Source: CAKSQL01 sp045649415
Lineage (GTDB): Bacteria > Bacillota > Clostridia > UBA1381
Assembly: GCA_045649415.1 (NCBI GenBank)
Contig: JAZRPY010000014.1
Location: 124,001-188,000 of the forward strand
Direction of reading: 5' to 3'
DNA length: 64,000 bases
Below, one piece after another: positions 1-8,281 of this stretch (positions within the stretch are counted from its first letter, which is position 1; each line of letters starts with the position of its first letter). Under the pieces are notes generated by a model. That model saw nothing but the letters and a program-made list of their open reading frames with translations, did not search any database and was not told where the DNA came from. The position numbers and the translations under genes are program-made.

Positions 1-369
1 TCCGTCGGTGTAGAGCTTTATGCCGATTGTGTCACCTGAGGGAATAACATATTTATTTGGGGTAACAGAAACCGAAATATTTTTAATTGGAATAGTATCA
101 AAAAGCTTAAGAGTAAGGTCGTAATTTCCACAGGAGGATGTGTTGATGCTAACAGAGTCATTTGTTTTTGTCAGCAATGGTTGAGTGGTTGAGGATACAG
201 ATTTAATCTGTTCTTTTTGATATAAACTACAAGGAAAATCAAAGGAGATGGAGTATCCTGAATTCTCGGTTATAACAATTTGGGATGGAATAGAAAAATA
301 TGAGTTTAAAATAAGAAATACAGGGAATAATATGAATGAAGAAATTATTGTTCTTTTATAAAATTTCAA
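1..369 (-). CDS. spoIVB: Stage IV sporulation protein B (SpoIVB), N-terminal part, cut by window edge
   Basis: Open frame of 123 codons running off the left edge. I place the start at a TTG (367-369) because an AAGGGG Shine-Dalgarno lies 8 nt upstream. The product begins with KFYKR and a hydrophobic segment (about residues 8-22) that would anchor it in the membrane. A low-complexity Ser/Thr region follows, then VIPSGDTIGIKLYTDG, which matches the VIPGGQSIGVKL-type block just before the PDZ domain of SpoIVB. In the family SpoIVB is a serine peptidase secreted from the forespore that triggers SpoIVFB-dependent processing of pro-sigma-K. The PDZ and S55 peptidase domains lie outside the window. 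The call rests on one conserved block plus architecture; the presence of sigK at 19566 fits it. Confidence 0.72.
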   Translation of the reverse strand, partial: MKFYKRTIISSFILFPVFLILNSYFSIPSQIVITENSGYSISFDFPCSLYQKEQIKSVSSTTQPLLTKTNDSVSINTSSCGNYDLTLKLFDTIPIKNISVSVTPNKYVIPSGDTIGIKLYTDG

Positions 370-507
370 AGTGGCACACCCCTTTTTTTAAAAATTTTTT
401 TGTCTGCCCTTATAACTTAACCCTAAAAGCAATCTCTTATACTGTCAAACTCCTGTTTAAATGGTGCAGTTTAGAAGTTAAGAATAAAATTTTCAAAAAA
501 TAAAAAA

Positions 508-553
508 GTGTGAAAAAAATAAATGCAGAGTTGATTTTAAAACTCTGCATTTA
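508..553 (-). terminator. Rho-independent terminator of the ABC exporter operon
   Basis: Inverted repeat AAATGCAGAG / CTCTGCATTT (521-530 and 544-553). On the minus strand it is followed by an ATTTTTTT tract (about 512-520). It starts a few bases past the stop codon of the second ABC half-transporter. Confidence 0.85.
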
Positions 554-556
554 TTT

Positions 557-2443
557 TTATTCAAGCTCAAATGCCCCTGTGTATAGCTGGTAGTATTTGC
601 CTTTTAATTCAATCAGCTCATTATGAGAGCCTCTTTCGATTATTCTGCCATGCTCCAACACCATAATAACATCGGAGTTTTTAACAGTTGATAATCTGTG
701 TGCAATAACAAAAACTGTTCTGCCCTTCATAAGTGAATCCATACCCTTTTGCACTATCTGTTCAGTTCTTGTGTCAATGCTTGAGGTTGCCTCGTCAAGA
801 ATCATAACAGGTGGGTCTAAAATGGCGGCTCGGGCAATGGAAAGTAATTGTCGTTGTCCTTGCGACAAATCATTTCCTTCTCCTGATATAATGGTATCGT
901 AGCCCTGAGGAAGCATTTTTATAAATCCGTCTGCATTGGCAAGTCTTGCTGCTTCATACACCTCTTCATCGGTGGCATCAAGACGACCATATCGGATGTT
1001 TTCCATCACAGTTCCAGTGAAAAGACTAACATCCTGCAAGACCATACCCAGTGATTTTCTCAAATCGGTTTTCTTTATTTTATTTATATTTATTCCGTCA
1101 TATCTGATTTTTCCGTCATCCAAATCATAGAAACGGTTAATGAGATTTGTGATGGTTGTTTTTCCTGCACCTGTTGCACCAACAAAAGCAATTTTTTGGT
1201 GAGGCTTGGCATAGAGGTCGATATTATGGAGAACAAGCTTGTTTTCATGGTATCCGAAATCCACATCATTAAATCTCACATCACCCATCACCTTGGCATA
1301 AGTAACACTTCCGTCCTCGTGTGGATGCTTCCATGCCCAAAGCTCAGTTTTTTCATTGGTTTCCTTTAAAGCTCCATTTTCGTCACGGATGGCATTCACC
1401 AAGGTGACATAGCCTTTGTCCTGTTCACTTTTTTCGTCCATCAATTCAAATATTCTCTCAGCACCCGATAATGCCATAATAATGGAATTTATCTGTTGTG
1501 AGAACTGACTGATTGGATGAGTAAAGCTCTTAGATAGAAGAAGGAAGGAGGATATTGCACCAATACTTATTCCCGACACTCCCAAAACTGCCAATATTCC
1601 ACCTGCTACTGCAATCAAAACATATTGAAGATTTCCGATGTTGCCCATAATAGGCATAAGGATATTTGCAAATTTGTGTGCTTGAGTGGAGTTTGAGCAA
1701 AGGTCTTGATTTAAATCATCAAAAACCTTTTTAACCTCATCCTCATGGCAAAAGACCTTAACCACCTTTTGCCCATTTATAATCTCTTCTATATATCCGT
1801 TAACAGTTCCCAAAGCCTGTTGATTTTTCATAAAATATTTTGCTGAATTTCCACCTATCACCTTGGTAACTCTCAGCATTATGAACACCATCACAACCAC
1901 AATCAGGGTAAGTGGTATGCTCGTGGTTATCATAGCAATCGACACTGAAATAATGGTGATAGCAGAGGATATCATATTGGGAATGCTTTGCGATATCATT
2001 TGCCTCAAGGTGTCAGTATCGTTGGTGAAATGACTCATTGTATCTCCAAAGGAATGAGAGTCAAAATATTTAACAGGTAAGGTCTGCATATGTGAGAACA
2101 TATCATTTCTAATGCTTTTTAAAACTCCTTGAGAAATTATAACCATAGTGTAGTTATATAACCATGTGGAGATAATTCCTGCAAGATAGATAAGACCTAT
2201 AGTAACAAGCATATTGAATAGCCCCGAAAAGTCGGGATTTACCTCCAACAACAAGGGCGTGATATATGAGTCGATCAGAGTTTTTAAAAATAGTGAGCTT
2301 ACCACTCCTGTGAGTGAGCTAATTATAATAAACAAAAACACAAATATAAAATGGAACTTATAATTTTTCCCAATGTAGGAAAATAACCTTTTAGCAGTTT
2401 GTTTTTGGTTTTTACTTTTTTCTCTAACAATAATTTTAGGCAT
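557..2443 (-). CDS. ABC exporter half-transporter (permease + ATPase), catalytically complete subunit
   Basis: Type IV (MsbA/MdlB-like) half-transporter of 628 aa: six-helix membrane domain (about 30-340), then a nucleotide-binding domain. It has Walker A GATGAGKTT (about 420), signature LSQGQRQ (about 525), Walker B VMILDEATSS with the catalytic Glu (about 546) and H-loop IAHRLST. About 40 extra residues with WAWKHPHEDGS sit between the membrane and ATPase domains, as seen in YheH/BmrD-like proteins. The start is the ATG at 2443: AGGAGG lies 8 nt upstream, whereas an in-frame GTG at 2452 directly abuts the Shine-Dalgarno. It overlaps its partner by 8 nt and probably forms a heterodimer with it. 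Its signature motif deviates from LSGGQ, as expected for the half that closes a degenerate site. The substrate is unknown; drug or lipid export is an inference from the family. Confidence 0.88.
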   Translation of the reverse strand: MPKIIVREKSKNQKQTAKRLFSYIGKNYKFHFIFVFLFIIISSLTGVVSSLFLKTLIDSYITPLLLEVNPDFSGLFNMLVTIGLIYLAGIISTWLYNYTMVIISQGVLKSIRNDMFSHMQTLPVKYFDSHSFGDTMSHFTNDTDTLRQMISQSIPNMISSAITIISVSIAMITTSIPLTLIVVVMVFIMLRVTKVIGGNSAKYFMKNQQALGTVNGYIEEIINGQKVVKVFCHEDEVKKVFDDLNQDLCSNSTQAHKFANILMPIMGNIGNLQYVLIAVAGGILAVLGVSGISIGAISSFLLLSKSFTHPISQFSQQINSIIMALSGAERIFELMDEKSEQDKGYVTLVNAIRDENGALKETNEKTELWAWKHPHEDGSVTYAKVMGDVRFNDVDFGYHENKLVLHNIDLYAKPHQKIAFVGATGAGKTTITNLINRFYDLDDGKIRYDGININKIKKTDLRKSLGMVLQDVSLFTGTVMENIRYGRLDATDEEVYEAARLANADGFIKMLPQGYDTIISGEGNDLSQGQRQLLSIARAAILDPPVMILDEATSSIDTRTEQIVQKGMDSLMKGRTVFVIAHRLSTVKNSDVIMVLEHGRIIERGSHNELIELKGKYYQLYTGAFELE

Positions 2444-4175
2444 TTTCGCCACCTCCTGTCTGAGAATTATATACTTCTTGGTATATGGAGGAGGTTTCTA
2501 AAAGCTGGGAATGAGTACCCATTGCAGAAATTTTTCCATTGTCCATAACGATTATCTTGTCTGCATTTTCAACCGAGGACACTCTCTGTGCAATTATAAT
2601 CTTGGTAGTGTCAGGAATATAGGTTAAAAATGCACTCTGGATAAGAGCATCAGTTTTGGTATCTACTGCACTTGTTGAGTCGTCAAGAATTAGGATTTTC
2701 GGCTTTTTCAGGAGTGCTCGTGCAATACATAGTCTTTGTTTTTGTCCTCCTGAAACATTAGCACCACCCTGTTCAATATATGTGTCATACTTATCGGGAA
2801 ATTCGTTTATAAAACCATCAGCCTGTGCCAATTTGCAAGCCTCAACCAGTTCCTCATCGGTTGCTTTGTCATTTCCCCAACGAAGATTTTCCTTTATTGT
2901 GCCTGAAAATAAAACATTTTTCTGGAGTACCATTGCAACAGAATTTCTGAGGGTATCCAAATCATAGTCCTTAACATTAACGCCTGCAACAAAAATATCT
3001 CCCGAGGTCACATCATAGAGTCGTGGAATCAGTTGCACAAGAGTGGATTTTGAACTGCCTGTGCTTCCTATAATTCCTATAGTTTCACCTGATTTTATAT
3101 CAAAGCTTATGTTGTCAAGGCATAATCTTTCCTTGTTGTTCACATAACTGAAATCAACATTTTTAAAGGAGATATCTCCGTTCTTTACCTCATAAACAGG
3201 GGTTTTGGAATTTGAAATAGAGTTTTTTTCATTAAGTACTTCCGTTATTCTTTCTGCAGATGCCTTTGAAATTGTGAGCATAACAAATATCATAGATAGC
3301 ATCATAAGACTCACAAGAATTTGTGAAGTGTATGAAAACAAGCTTGTGAGCTCACCTGTTTTTAATGCAGTTTCACCTGTGAGTACAATGATTTTTGCAC
3401 CAAACCATGAAAGAAGGAGCATACATCCGTACATAGAAAATTGCATCAGAGGAGCATTAAAGGACAATAGCTTTTCTGCCTTTGAGAAAAGATTATATAT
3501 TTCGTGAGAGGAGGAATTGAATTTTTCCTTTTCATAATCTTCACGAACAAAGGACTTAACAACTCTTATACCTCTTAAATTTTCACGGACTATTCTGTTT
3601 AGCTTATCATAGGTTTTAAAAACCTTTTTGAAGGTGGGGTGAGCCTTTGAAGAAAGAAGGAAAAACCCTGCTCCTAAAATTGGAATAAATGCAAGAAATA
3701 TCAGGGAAAGCTTTGAATGAATGCGATACGCCATAATAAATGAGAAAATCATCATAAGAGGACCTCTCACTGCTATCCTGATTGTCATCTGGTAGGCGTT
3801 TTGGATATGGGTAACATCTGTGGTAAGTCTTGTTATAAGGCTTGATGTGGAATATTTATCAATGTTTGAAAAGGAAAAGGTTTGCACATTATAAAACATA
3901 TCCTGCCTTAAATTTTTGGCAAAGCCTGAGGATGCGATTGCTGCATATTTTCCCGATAATGCACCAAACGCCAGGGACATTAAGGACATAATAACAAGTA
4001 AAATTCCTGTTTTTATAATATAATCCAAATCATTATAATAAATTCCCTTATCAATAATGCTTGCCATTAAAAGAGGGATAAATACCTCCATCACCACCTC
4101 CAAAGATACAAAAAGTGGAGATAACAGGGAGGAGATTTTATATTCACGAATGCTTTTTGAAAGAGTTTTTAACAT
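2436..4175 (-). CDS. ABC exporter half-transporter (permease + ATPase), degenerate-site subunit
   Basis: 579-aa partner of the downstream half-transporter. The membrane domain spans about residues 15-300. The ATPase domain has Walker A GSTGSSKST (about 369; the usual Gly before Lys is Ser), signature VSGGQKQ (about 473), Walker B LILDDSTSA with Asp in place of the catalytic Glu (about 496), and Gln in place of the H-loop His (IAQRVSS, about 527). These substitutions are typical of the non-hydrolysing half of heterodimeric exporters such as BmrC or TM287. It is the first gene of a two-gene operon, with a clear sigma-A promoter upstream. Confidence 0.88.
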   Translation of the reverse strand: MLKTLSKSIREYKISSLLSPLFVSLEVVMEVFIPLLMASIIDKGIYYNDLDYIIKTGILLVIMSLMSLAFGALSGKYAAIASSGFAKNLRQDMFYNVQTFSFSNIDKYSTSSLITRLTTDVTHIQNAYQMTIRIAVRGPLMMIFSFIMAYRIHSKLSLIFLAFIPILGAGFFLLSSKAHPTFKKVFKTYDKLNRIVRENLRGIRVVKSFVREDYEKEKFNSSSHEIYNLFSKAEKLLSFNAPLMQFSMYGCMLLLSWFGAKIIVLTGETALKTGELTSLFSYTSQILVSLMMLSMIFVMLTISKASAERITEVLNEKNSISNSKTPVYEVKNGDISFKNVDFSYVNNKERLCLDNISFDIKSGETIGIIGSTGSSKSTLVQLIPRLYDVTSGDIFVAGVNVKDYDLDTLRNSVAMVLQKNVLFSGTIKENLRWGNDKATDEELVEACKLAQADGFINEFPDKYDTYIEQGGANVSGGQKQRLCIARALLKKPKILILDDSTSAVDTKTDALIQSAFLTYIPDTTKIIIAQRVSSVENADKIIVMDNGKISAMGTHSQLLETSSIYQEVYNSQTGGGENA

Positions 4176-4217
4176 TTTATCAATTGCCTTTCTTAAAATA
4201 GAATAATACTATCTATT

Positions 4218-4246
4218 ATTATAAGTCTTTACAAAAATCTAGTCAA
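4218..4246 (-). promoter_or_regulatory. Sigma-A promoter of the ABC exporter operon
   Basis: On the minus strand: -35 TTGACT (4241-4246), 17-nt spacer, -10 TATAAT (4218-4223), about 45 nt upstream of the first ABC gene. Confidence 0.85.
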
Positions 4247-4356
4247 TAATATTAACAAAATTTTTACAAATTTCAGACAAAACAAGTAAAATAACTCAAA
4301 GCCAAAAGAAAACTTTTAAAAAAATAGATAAAATGTGAAAAAAATCGTGATAACTA

Positions 4357-4385
4357 TTGTGCTTTTCGGGAAAATAAGGTATAAT
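4357..4385 (+). promoter_or_regulatory. Promoter of the trmL-degV-apgM operon
   Basis: TTGTGC (4357-4362), 17-nt spacer, TATAAT (4380-4385). Transcription would start near 4392, which argues against the in-frame ATG at 4393 as the trmL start and for the ATG at 4456. Confidence 0.7.
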
Positions 4386-4455
4386 AACTAATATGGGTAA
4401 GTGTGGTCTTGATAAGCCACCGTTAAATAGCTTTAAAATGTTATGGAGGACTATA

Positions 4456-4947
4456 ATGCTTAATATAGTTTTAGTGGAGCCTGAAATCCCACAAAACACA
4501 GGAAATATAGCAAGAACCTGTGCTGCAACAGGGTCTAAGCTGCATATTGTTAAGCCTATGGGCTTTGAAATCGACGATAAGAAATTGAAAAGAGCAGGTC
4601 TTGATTATTGGCATCTTCTTGGTGTTCAGTATTACGAAGGACTTGACGACTTTTTCAGAAAGAATAAAGACGGTAGATTTTTTTATTCAACCACCAAGGC
4701 ATTAAATACATATTCGGATGTGGAATATTGTGACGGAGATTATATTTTATTCGGCAAGGAAACTAAGGGCTTGCCTGAGGATTTGTTATATAATAACCGA
4801 GAGGAATGCATAAGAATACCAATGATAGACGAGGCGAGAAGCCTAAATCTGTCCAATGCAGTTGCCATAGTTGTTTATGAGGCATTGAGGCAGACAGGAT
4901 TTTCAGGCTTGTTAGAAGAGGGAAGCCTGACGAAATTTGAATGGTAG
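4456..4947 (+). CDS. trmL: tRNA (cytidine(34)-2'-O)-methyltransferase TrmL
   Basis: 163-aa SPOUT-class methyltransferase that 2'-O-methylates the wobble base (C34 or cmnm5U34) of tRNA-Leu isoacceptors, using S-adenosylmethionine. Family hallmarks: MLNIVLVEPEIPQNTGNIART at the N-terminus, LFGKETKGLP in the middle, and the C-terminal trefoil-knot segment IPMIDEARSLNLSNAVAIV. The start is the ATG at 4456, with GGAGG 6 nt upstream; the length matches the family (about 155-165 aa). First gene of a plus-strand run; degV follows 19 nt downstream. Confidence 0.93.
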   Translation: MLNIVLVEPEIPQNTGNIARTCAATGSKLHIVKPMGFEIDDKKLKRAGLDYWHLLGVQYYEGLDDFFRKNKDGRFFYSTTKALNTYSDVEYCDGDYILFGKETKGLPEDLLYNNREECIRIPMIDEARSLNLSNAVAIVVYEALRQTGFSGLLEEGSLTKFEW

Positions 4948-4966
4948 GAAAGAAAGGAAGAAAATT

Positions 4967-5833
4967 ATGGCAGATATAAAATTAGTTGTTGATACATCGG
5001 CAGACTTGCCTGAGGAATTAAGAATAAAAAATGATATTGGAATAGTAAGATTTTTAACCTTGTTTGGTGAGGACACATATGTTTCCGGAGCTGATATAAC
5101 CAATGAGCAATTTTATAATAAGCTCAAAGAGTGCGACGCCCTTCCAACAACATCACAGACTCCATATCAGGATATGTATGATTATTTTTTGGAGGAGAGC
5201 AAGGCTCACGAAACAGTTATATATTTTGCAATTTCATCAAAGGGCAGTGGACAGAGTAACACAGCGAAACTGATTGCGGCAGAGATAAAGGAAAATGATA
5301 ATCCTGATGCAGACATAAGAATTGTTGATACCTTGAGCTATTCGATTTATATTGCAGATGCATGCTTATATGCAGCCGAGCTTGTGAGAGCAGGGGAGAG
5401 CGCAGATAGTGTGATTGACAAAAGCCTGGAGCGTATGAAAACCTGGGAGGCTTATCTTCTTGTTGATGACCTTGGGTATCTTCAAAAGGGAGGAAGAATA
5501 ACCAAGACAACTGCAATCGTAGGCTCACTTCTTGATATCAAGCCTGTTTTAACTATTCGTGACGGATTGATTGAGCCTTTGGAAAAGCTAAGAGGTAAGA
5601 AAAAGGTTCTAAAGAAGCTTGTGTCTATGATTTCCCAAAACCCTGACTTTGATGAAGACAACAAGGAATTTATGGTAATTCATTCGGATTTGGCAACGGG
5701 TGAGGAAGCAGTTGAAGAACTAAAGGAAGAATTCGGTGATGTTAAGATAACTTTATTTTCTGAATTTGGTCCGATTGTGGGAACTCACACAGGTCCGGGG
5801 TGTATTGCAATTTTGTTTAAGATTAAAAAATAA
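4967..5833 (+). CDS. DegV family fatty-acid-binding protein
   Basis: 288 aa. It begins with KLVVDTSADLPEE, the DTSADL-type motif that contacts the fatty-acid carboxylate, and carries LPTTSQTPYQDM, the Thr-Ser loop shared by DegV/FakB proteins. The C-terminal GPIVGTHTGPGCIAI block is also typical. FakB-type members present bound acyl chains to the kinase FakA for phosphorylation. No FakA is encoded nearby, so the lipid and partner are unknown. I chose the ATG at 4967 over one at 4937 that lies inside trmL. Confidence 0.9.
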   Translation: MADIKLVVDTSADLPEELRIKNDIGIVRFLTLFGEDTYVSGADITNEQFYNKLKECDALPTTSQTPYQDMYDYFLEESKAHETVIYFAISSKGSGQSNTAKLIAAEIKENDNPDADIRIVDTLSYSIYIADACLYAAELVRAGESADSVIDKSLERMKTWEAYLLVDDLGYLQKGGRITKTTAIVGSLLDIKPVLTIRDGLIEPLEKLRGKKKVLKKLVSMISQNPDFDEDNKEFMVIHSDLATGEEAVEELKEEFGDVKITLFSEFGPIVGTHTGPGCIAILFKIKK

Positions 5834-5856
5834 TTTATTGCGGAAGGTAAATAAAA

Positions 5857-7065
5857 ATGAAACATATTGTTATACTTGGTGACGGAATGGCAGATTACCA
5901 GGTTGAGAAATTTGATGGTAAAACTATACTTGAGGTTGCAAAAAAACCTAATATGGATTATATGGCAATGCACGGAGAATTGGGCTTGGTAAAAACTGTT
6001 TGTGATGGAATGAAGCCAGGAAGTGATGTTGCAAATCTTGCAGTTATGGGATATGACACAAAAAAATGCTATAGTGGAAGATCACCTCTTGAGGCTGCAA
6101 GTATTGGAGTTAAGTTAAAGGATAGTGATATCACCTTTAGAGCAAACTTAGTTACTTTGTCTGATGAAGAGGACTACAGCGATAAAACTATGCTTGATTA
6201 TTCAGCAGGTGAGATTTCAACCGACGAGGCAAGCGAGCTGATTGATGCAGTTGAAAAGGAGCTTCACACCGACATTATTCATTTCTACAGTGGTGTAAGC
6301 TATAGGCATCTGCTTGTTTGGGATGGGGGTTCTACTAATGTTGTGCTGACTCCTCCTCATGATATTTCAGACAAAAAAATAACTGAATATCTGCCAAAGG
6401 GTGAGGGCGCAGAAAAGCTCTTGGAAATGATGAAAAAGAGTGTAAAAATATTAAAGGAGCATCCTGTCAACCAAAAAAGGATTAAAGAGGGCAAAAACCC
6501 TGCCACATCTATCTGGGTGTGGGGAGAAGGCACAAAGCCTCAGCTTGAGAGTTTTGAAAAGCTTTATGGTAAAAAGGCAAGCGTGATTTCAGCAGTTGAT
6601 TTAATAAAGGGAATTGCAATCTGTGCCCAAATGAAGTCCATTGATGTTGAGGGTGCAAACGGAAATTATAACACCAACTTTGAGGGAAAAGCAAAAGCGG
6701 CACTTGACACTCTCTTAGATGGACAGGATTTCGTTTATGTACATATGGAAGGTCCTGATGAGTGTGGACATCAGGGAGATGCAGACAAGAAAAAGTTATC
6801 AGTTGAGAGAATAGATGAAAAGGTGATAGGATATTTGAAGGACGAGCTTGAAAAAAGAAATATTTCTTATAAAATGCTTATCCTACCAGACCATCCTACA
6901 CCAATAAGCTTAAAAACTCATGTTTCTGACCCTGTGCCATATATAATATATCAATCAGGGAACGAAAAGAAAAGTGACTACACATACACCGAAAAAAATG
7001 CAGAAAAAACAGGTGTTTATATAGAACAGGGACATACCCTTATGAAGCATTTTTTAGAGGAATAA
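5857..7065 (+). CDS. apgM: Cofactor-independent phosphoglycerate mutase, archaeal (ApgM) type
   Basis: 402-aa alkaline-phosphatase-superfamily enzyme. Metal-binding and catalytic signatures are visible: VILGDGMADY (first metal Asp), SDVANLAVMGYD (nucleophile Ser region), VYVHMEGPDECGHQGD (metal Asp/His) and LILPDHPTPISLKTH. Members interconvert 3- and 2-phosphoglycerate without bisphosphoglycerate. Some bacterial paralogues have been proposed to phosphorylate homoserine, but no threonine genes are nearby. It starts 23 nt after degV with a modest Shine-Dalgarno (GGAAGG). Confidence 0.87.
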   Translation: MKHIVILGDGMADYQVEKFDGKTILEVAKKPNMDYMAMHGELGLVKTVCDGMKPGSDVANLAVMGYDTKKCYSGRSPLEAASIGVKLKDSDITFRANLVTLSDEEDYSDKTMLDYSAGEISTDEASELIDAVEKELHTDIIHFYSGVSYRHLLVWDGGSTNVVLTPPHDISDKKITEYLPKGEGAEKLLEMMKKSVKILKEHPVNQKRIKEGKNPATSIWVWGEGTKPQLESFEKLYGKKASVISAVDLIKGIAICAQMKSIDVEGANGNYNTNFEGKAKAALDTLLDGQDFVYVHMEGPDECGHQGDADKKKLSVERIDEKVIGYLKDELEKRNISYKMLILPDHPTPISLKTHVSDPVPYIIYQSGNEKKSDYTYTEKNAEKTGVYIEQGHTLMKHFLEE

Positions 7066-7087
7066 AATAAAAAGGAGATGTTGGAAT

Positions 7088-8257
7088 ATGAAAATAAAGA
7101 ATAATGGTTGGCATGTGCTTTTATCAACCTTGGTATTTGTTATTCTTTTGGTGTTTGCATATTTTATGTTGTCCGACATTTTTAAATTTCTTGGGGGAGT
7201 TATAGGACTTTTCCTGCCATTCATATTCGGATATCTTCTGTCTTTGGCAATTAACCCGTTTGCAGACAGGCTTCAAAGAAAATTAAAGCTTCCGAGGGGA
7301 GTGTCGGCAATATTGGTTATTGTTGTTACTATAGGAGTTCTTGGTGGAGTGGTTGCCTCGGTTGTGTGGAAAATTGTTGACGAGGTAAAAAGTCTTTATC
7401 AGCAATCTCCTGACATATACAATGAAATGATGATGTTCTTTGAAGGCTTTGCAGAGAGGTATTCGGATTTTTATGAGGCTATGCCTGAATACATTCAGAA
7501 AATTGCAGATAGTATAAAAATTCAGTTGTTGGAGTTTGTGTCGAACTTCTTTGAAAAGACTCCCGTGTTTGAAAAGGCAGGGGATTTTGCAAAGAGTGTA
7601 CCTGGAGTACTAATATCGGTTATTATATTTATCTTGTCGTTATATTTTATGGTGACAGATGCAAGAAAAATAAAAAGATTTTTTGGAAAAATTATTCCTA
7701 AAAGCTTTTCCGAAAAAATGGCAAACATTCATATGGAATTAAAAAAATATCTTGGTGGATATGTGAAGGCTCAGGCAATAATTATGAGTATAGCCTTTGT
7801 TCTTATTTTCACAGGTCTTTCAATTCTTGGAGTAAATTATGCCCTGTTAATTGCAATAGGTATTGCAGTGCTTGATGCTTTGCCCTTCTTTGGAAGTGGA
7901 GCAGTGCTATGGCCGTGGGCATTGATTAGCTTTTTGAATGGCTCGGTAAAGCTTGGAGTAGGACTCATAATTATTTATCTTGCCATTGTGCTAACAAGAC
8001 AGATGGTAGAGCCAAAAATTGTAAGTTCAAAGCTTGGCTTACCACCAATACTCACCTTAATGGCTATGTATGTAGGATACAAAACCTTTTCAATCGGGGG
8101 TATGATTTTAGGCCCTATCATACTTATGGTTGTGATTAGCTTCTACAGGGCAGGGGTGTTCCATGCTCCTATAAAGCTATTAAAGGCAATCGGAAGATTT
8201 ATAAAGAACGAATATAAAAATGTAAAATACTTTTTCAAAAATTTAAATGATAAATAA
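7088..8257 (+). CDS. AI-2E family membrane protein, YtvI-like
   Basis: 389-aa polytopic membrane protein of the AI-2 exporter (AI-2E/PerM) superfamily. Two N-terminal transmembrane pairs (about 10-90) are followed by a soluble helical segment (about 95-170), then five or six helices with the conserved GLPPILTLMAMYVGYKTF-like block near the C-terminus. The pattern with a Lys/Arg-rich tail resembles the sporulation protein YtvI. YtvI is expressed in sporulating cells of Bacillus but its function is unknown. It sits between apgM and metG in the same run, with GGAG 11 nt before the ATG. Confidence 0.75.
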   Translation: MKIKNNGWHVLLSTLVFVILLVFAYFMLSDIFKFLGGVIGLFLPFIFGYLLSLAINPFADRLQRKLKLPRGVSAILVIVVTIGVLGGVVASVVWKIVDEVKSLYQQSPDIYNEMMMFFEGFAERYSDFYEAMPEYIQKIADSIKIQLLEFVSNFFEKTPVFEKAGDFAKSVPGVLISVIIFILSLYFMVTDARKIKRFFGKIIPKSFSEKMANIHMELKKYLGGYVKAQAIIMSIAFVLIFTGLSILGVNYALLIAIGIAVLDALPFFGSGAVLWPWALISFLNGSVKLGVGLIIIYLAIVLTRQMVEPKIVSSKLGLPPILTLMAMYVGYKTFSIGGMILGPIILMVVISFYRAGVFHAPIKLLKAIGRFIKNEYKNVKYFFKNLNDK

Positions 8258-8281
8258 ACACTTTAAAGGGGAGAGAGAACA

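Noticed and set aside
4393..4455. N-terminal extension of trmL from the first ATG
   Set aside because: The promoter would start transcription at about 4392, leaving no ribosome site. The family N-terminus begins at the ATG at 4456, which has GGAGG.
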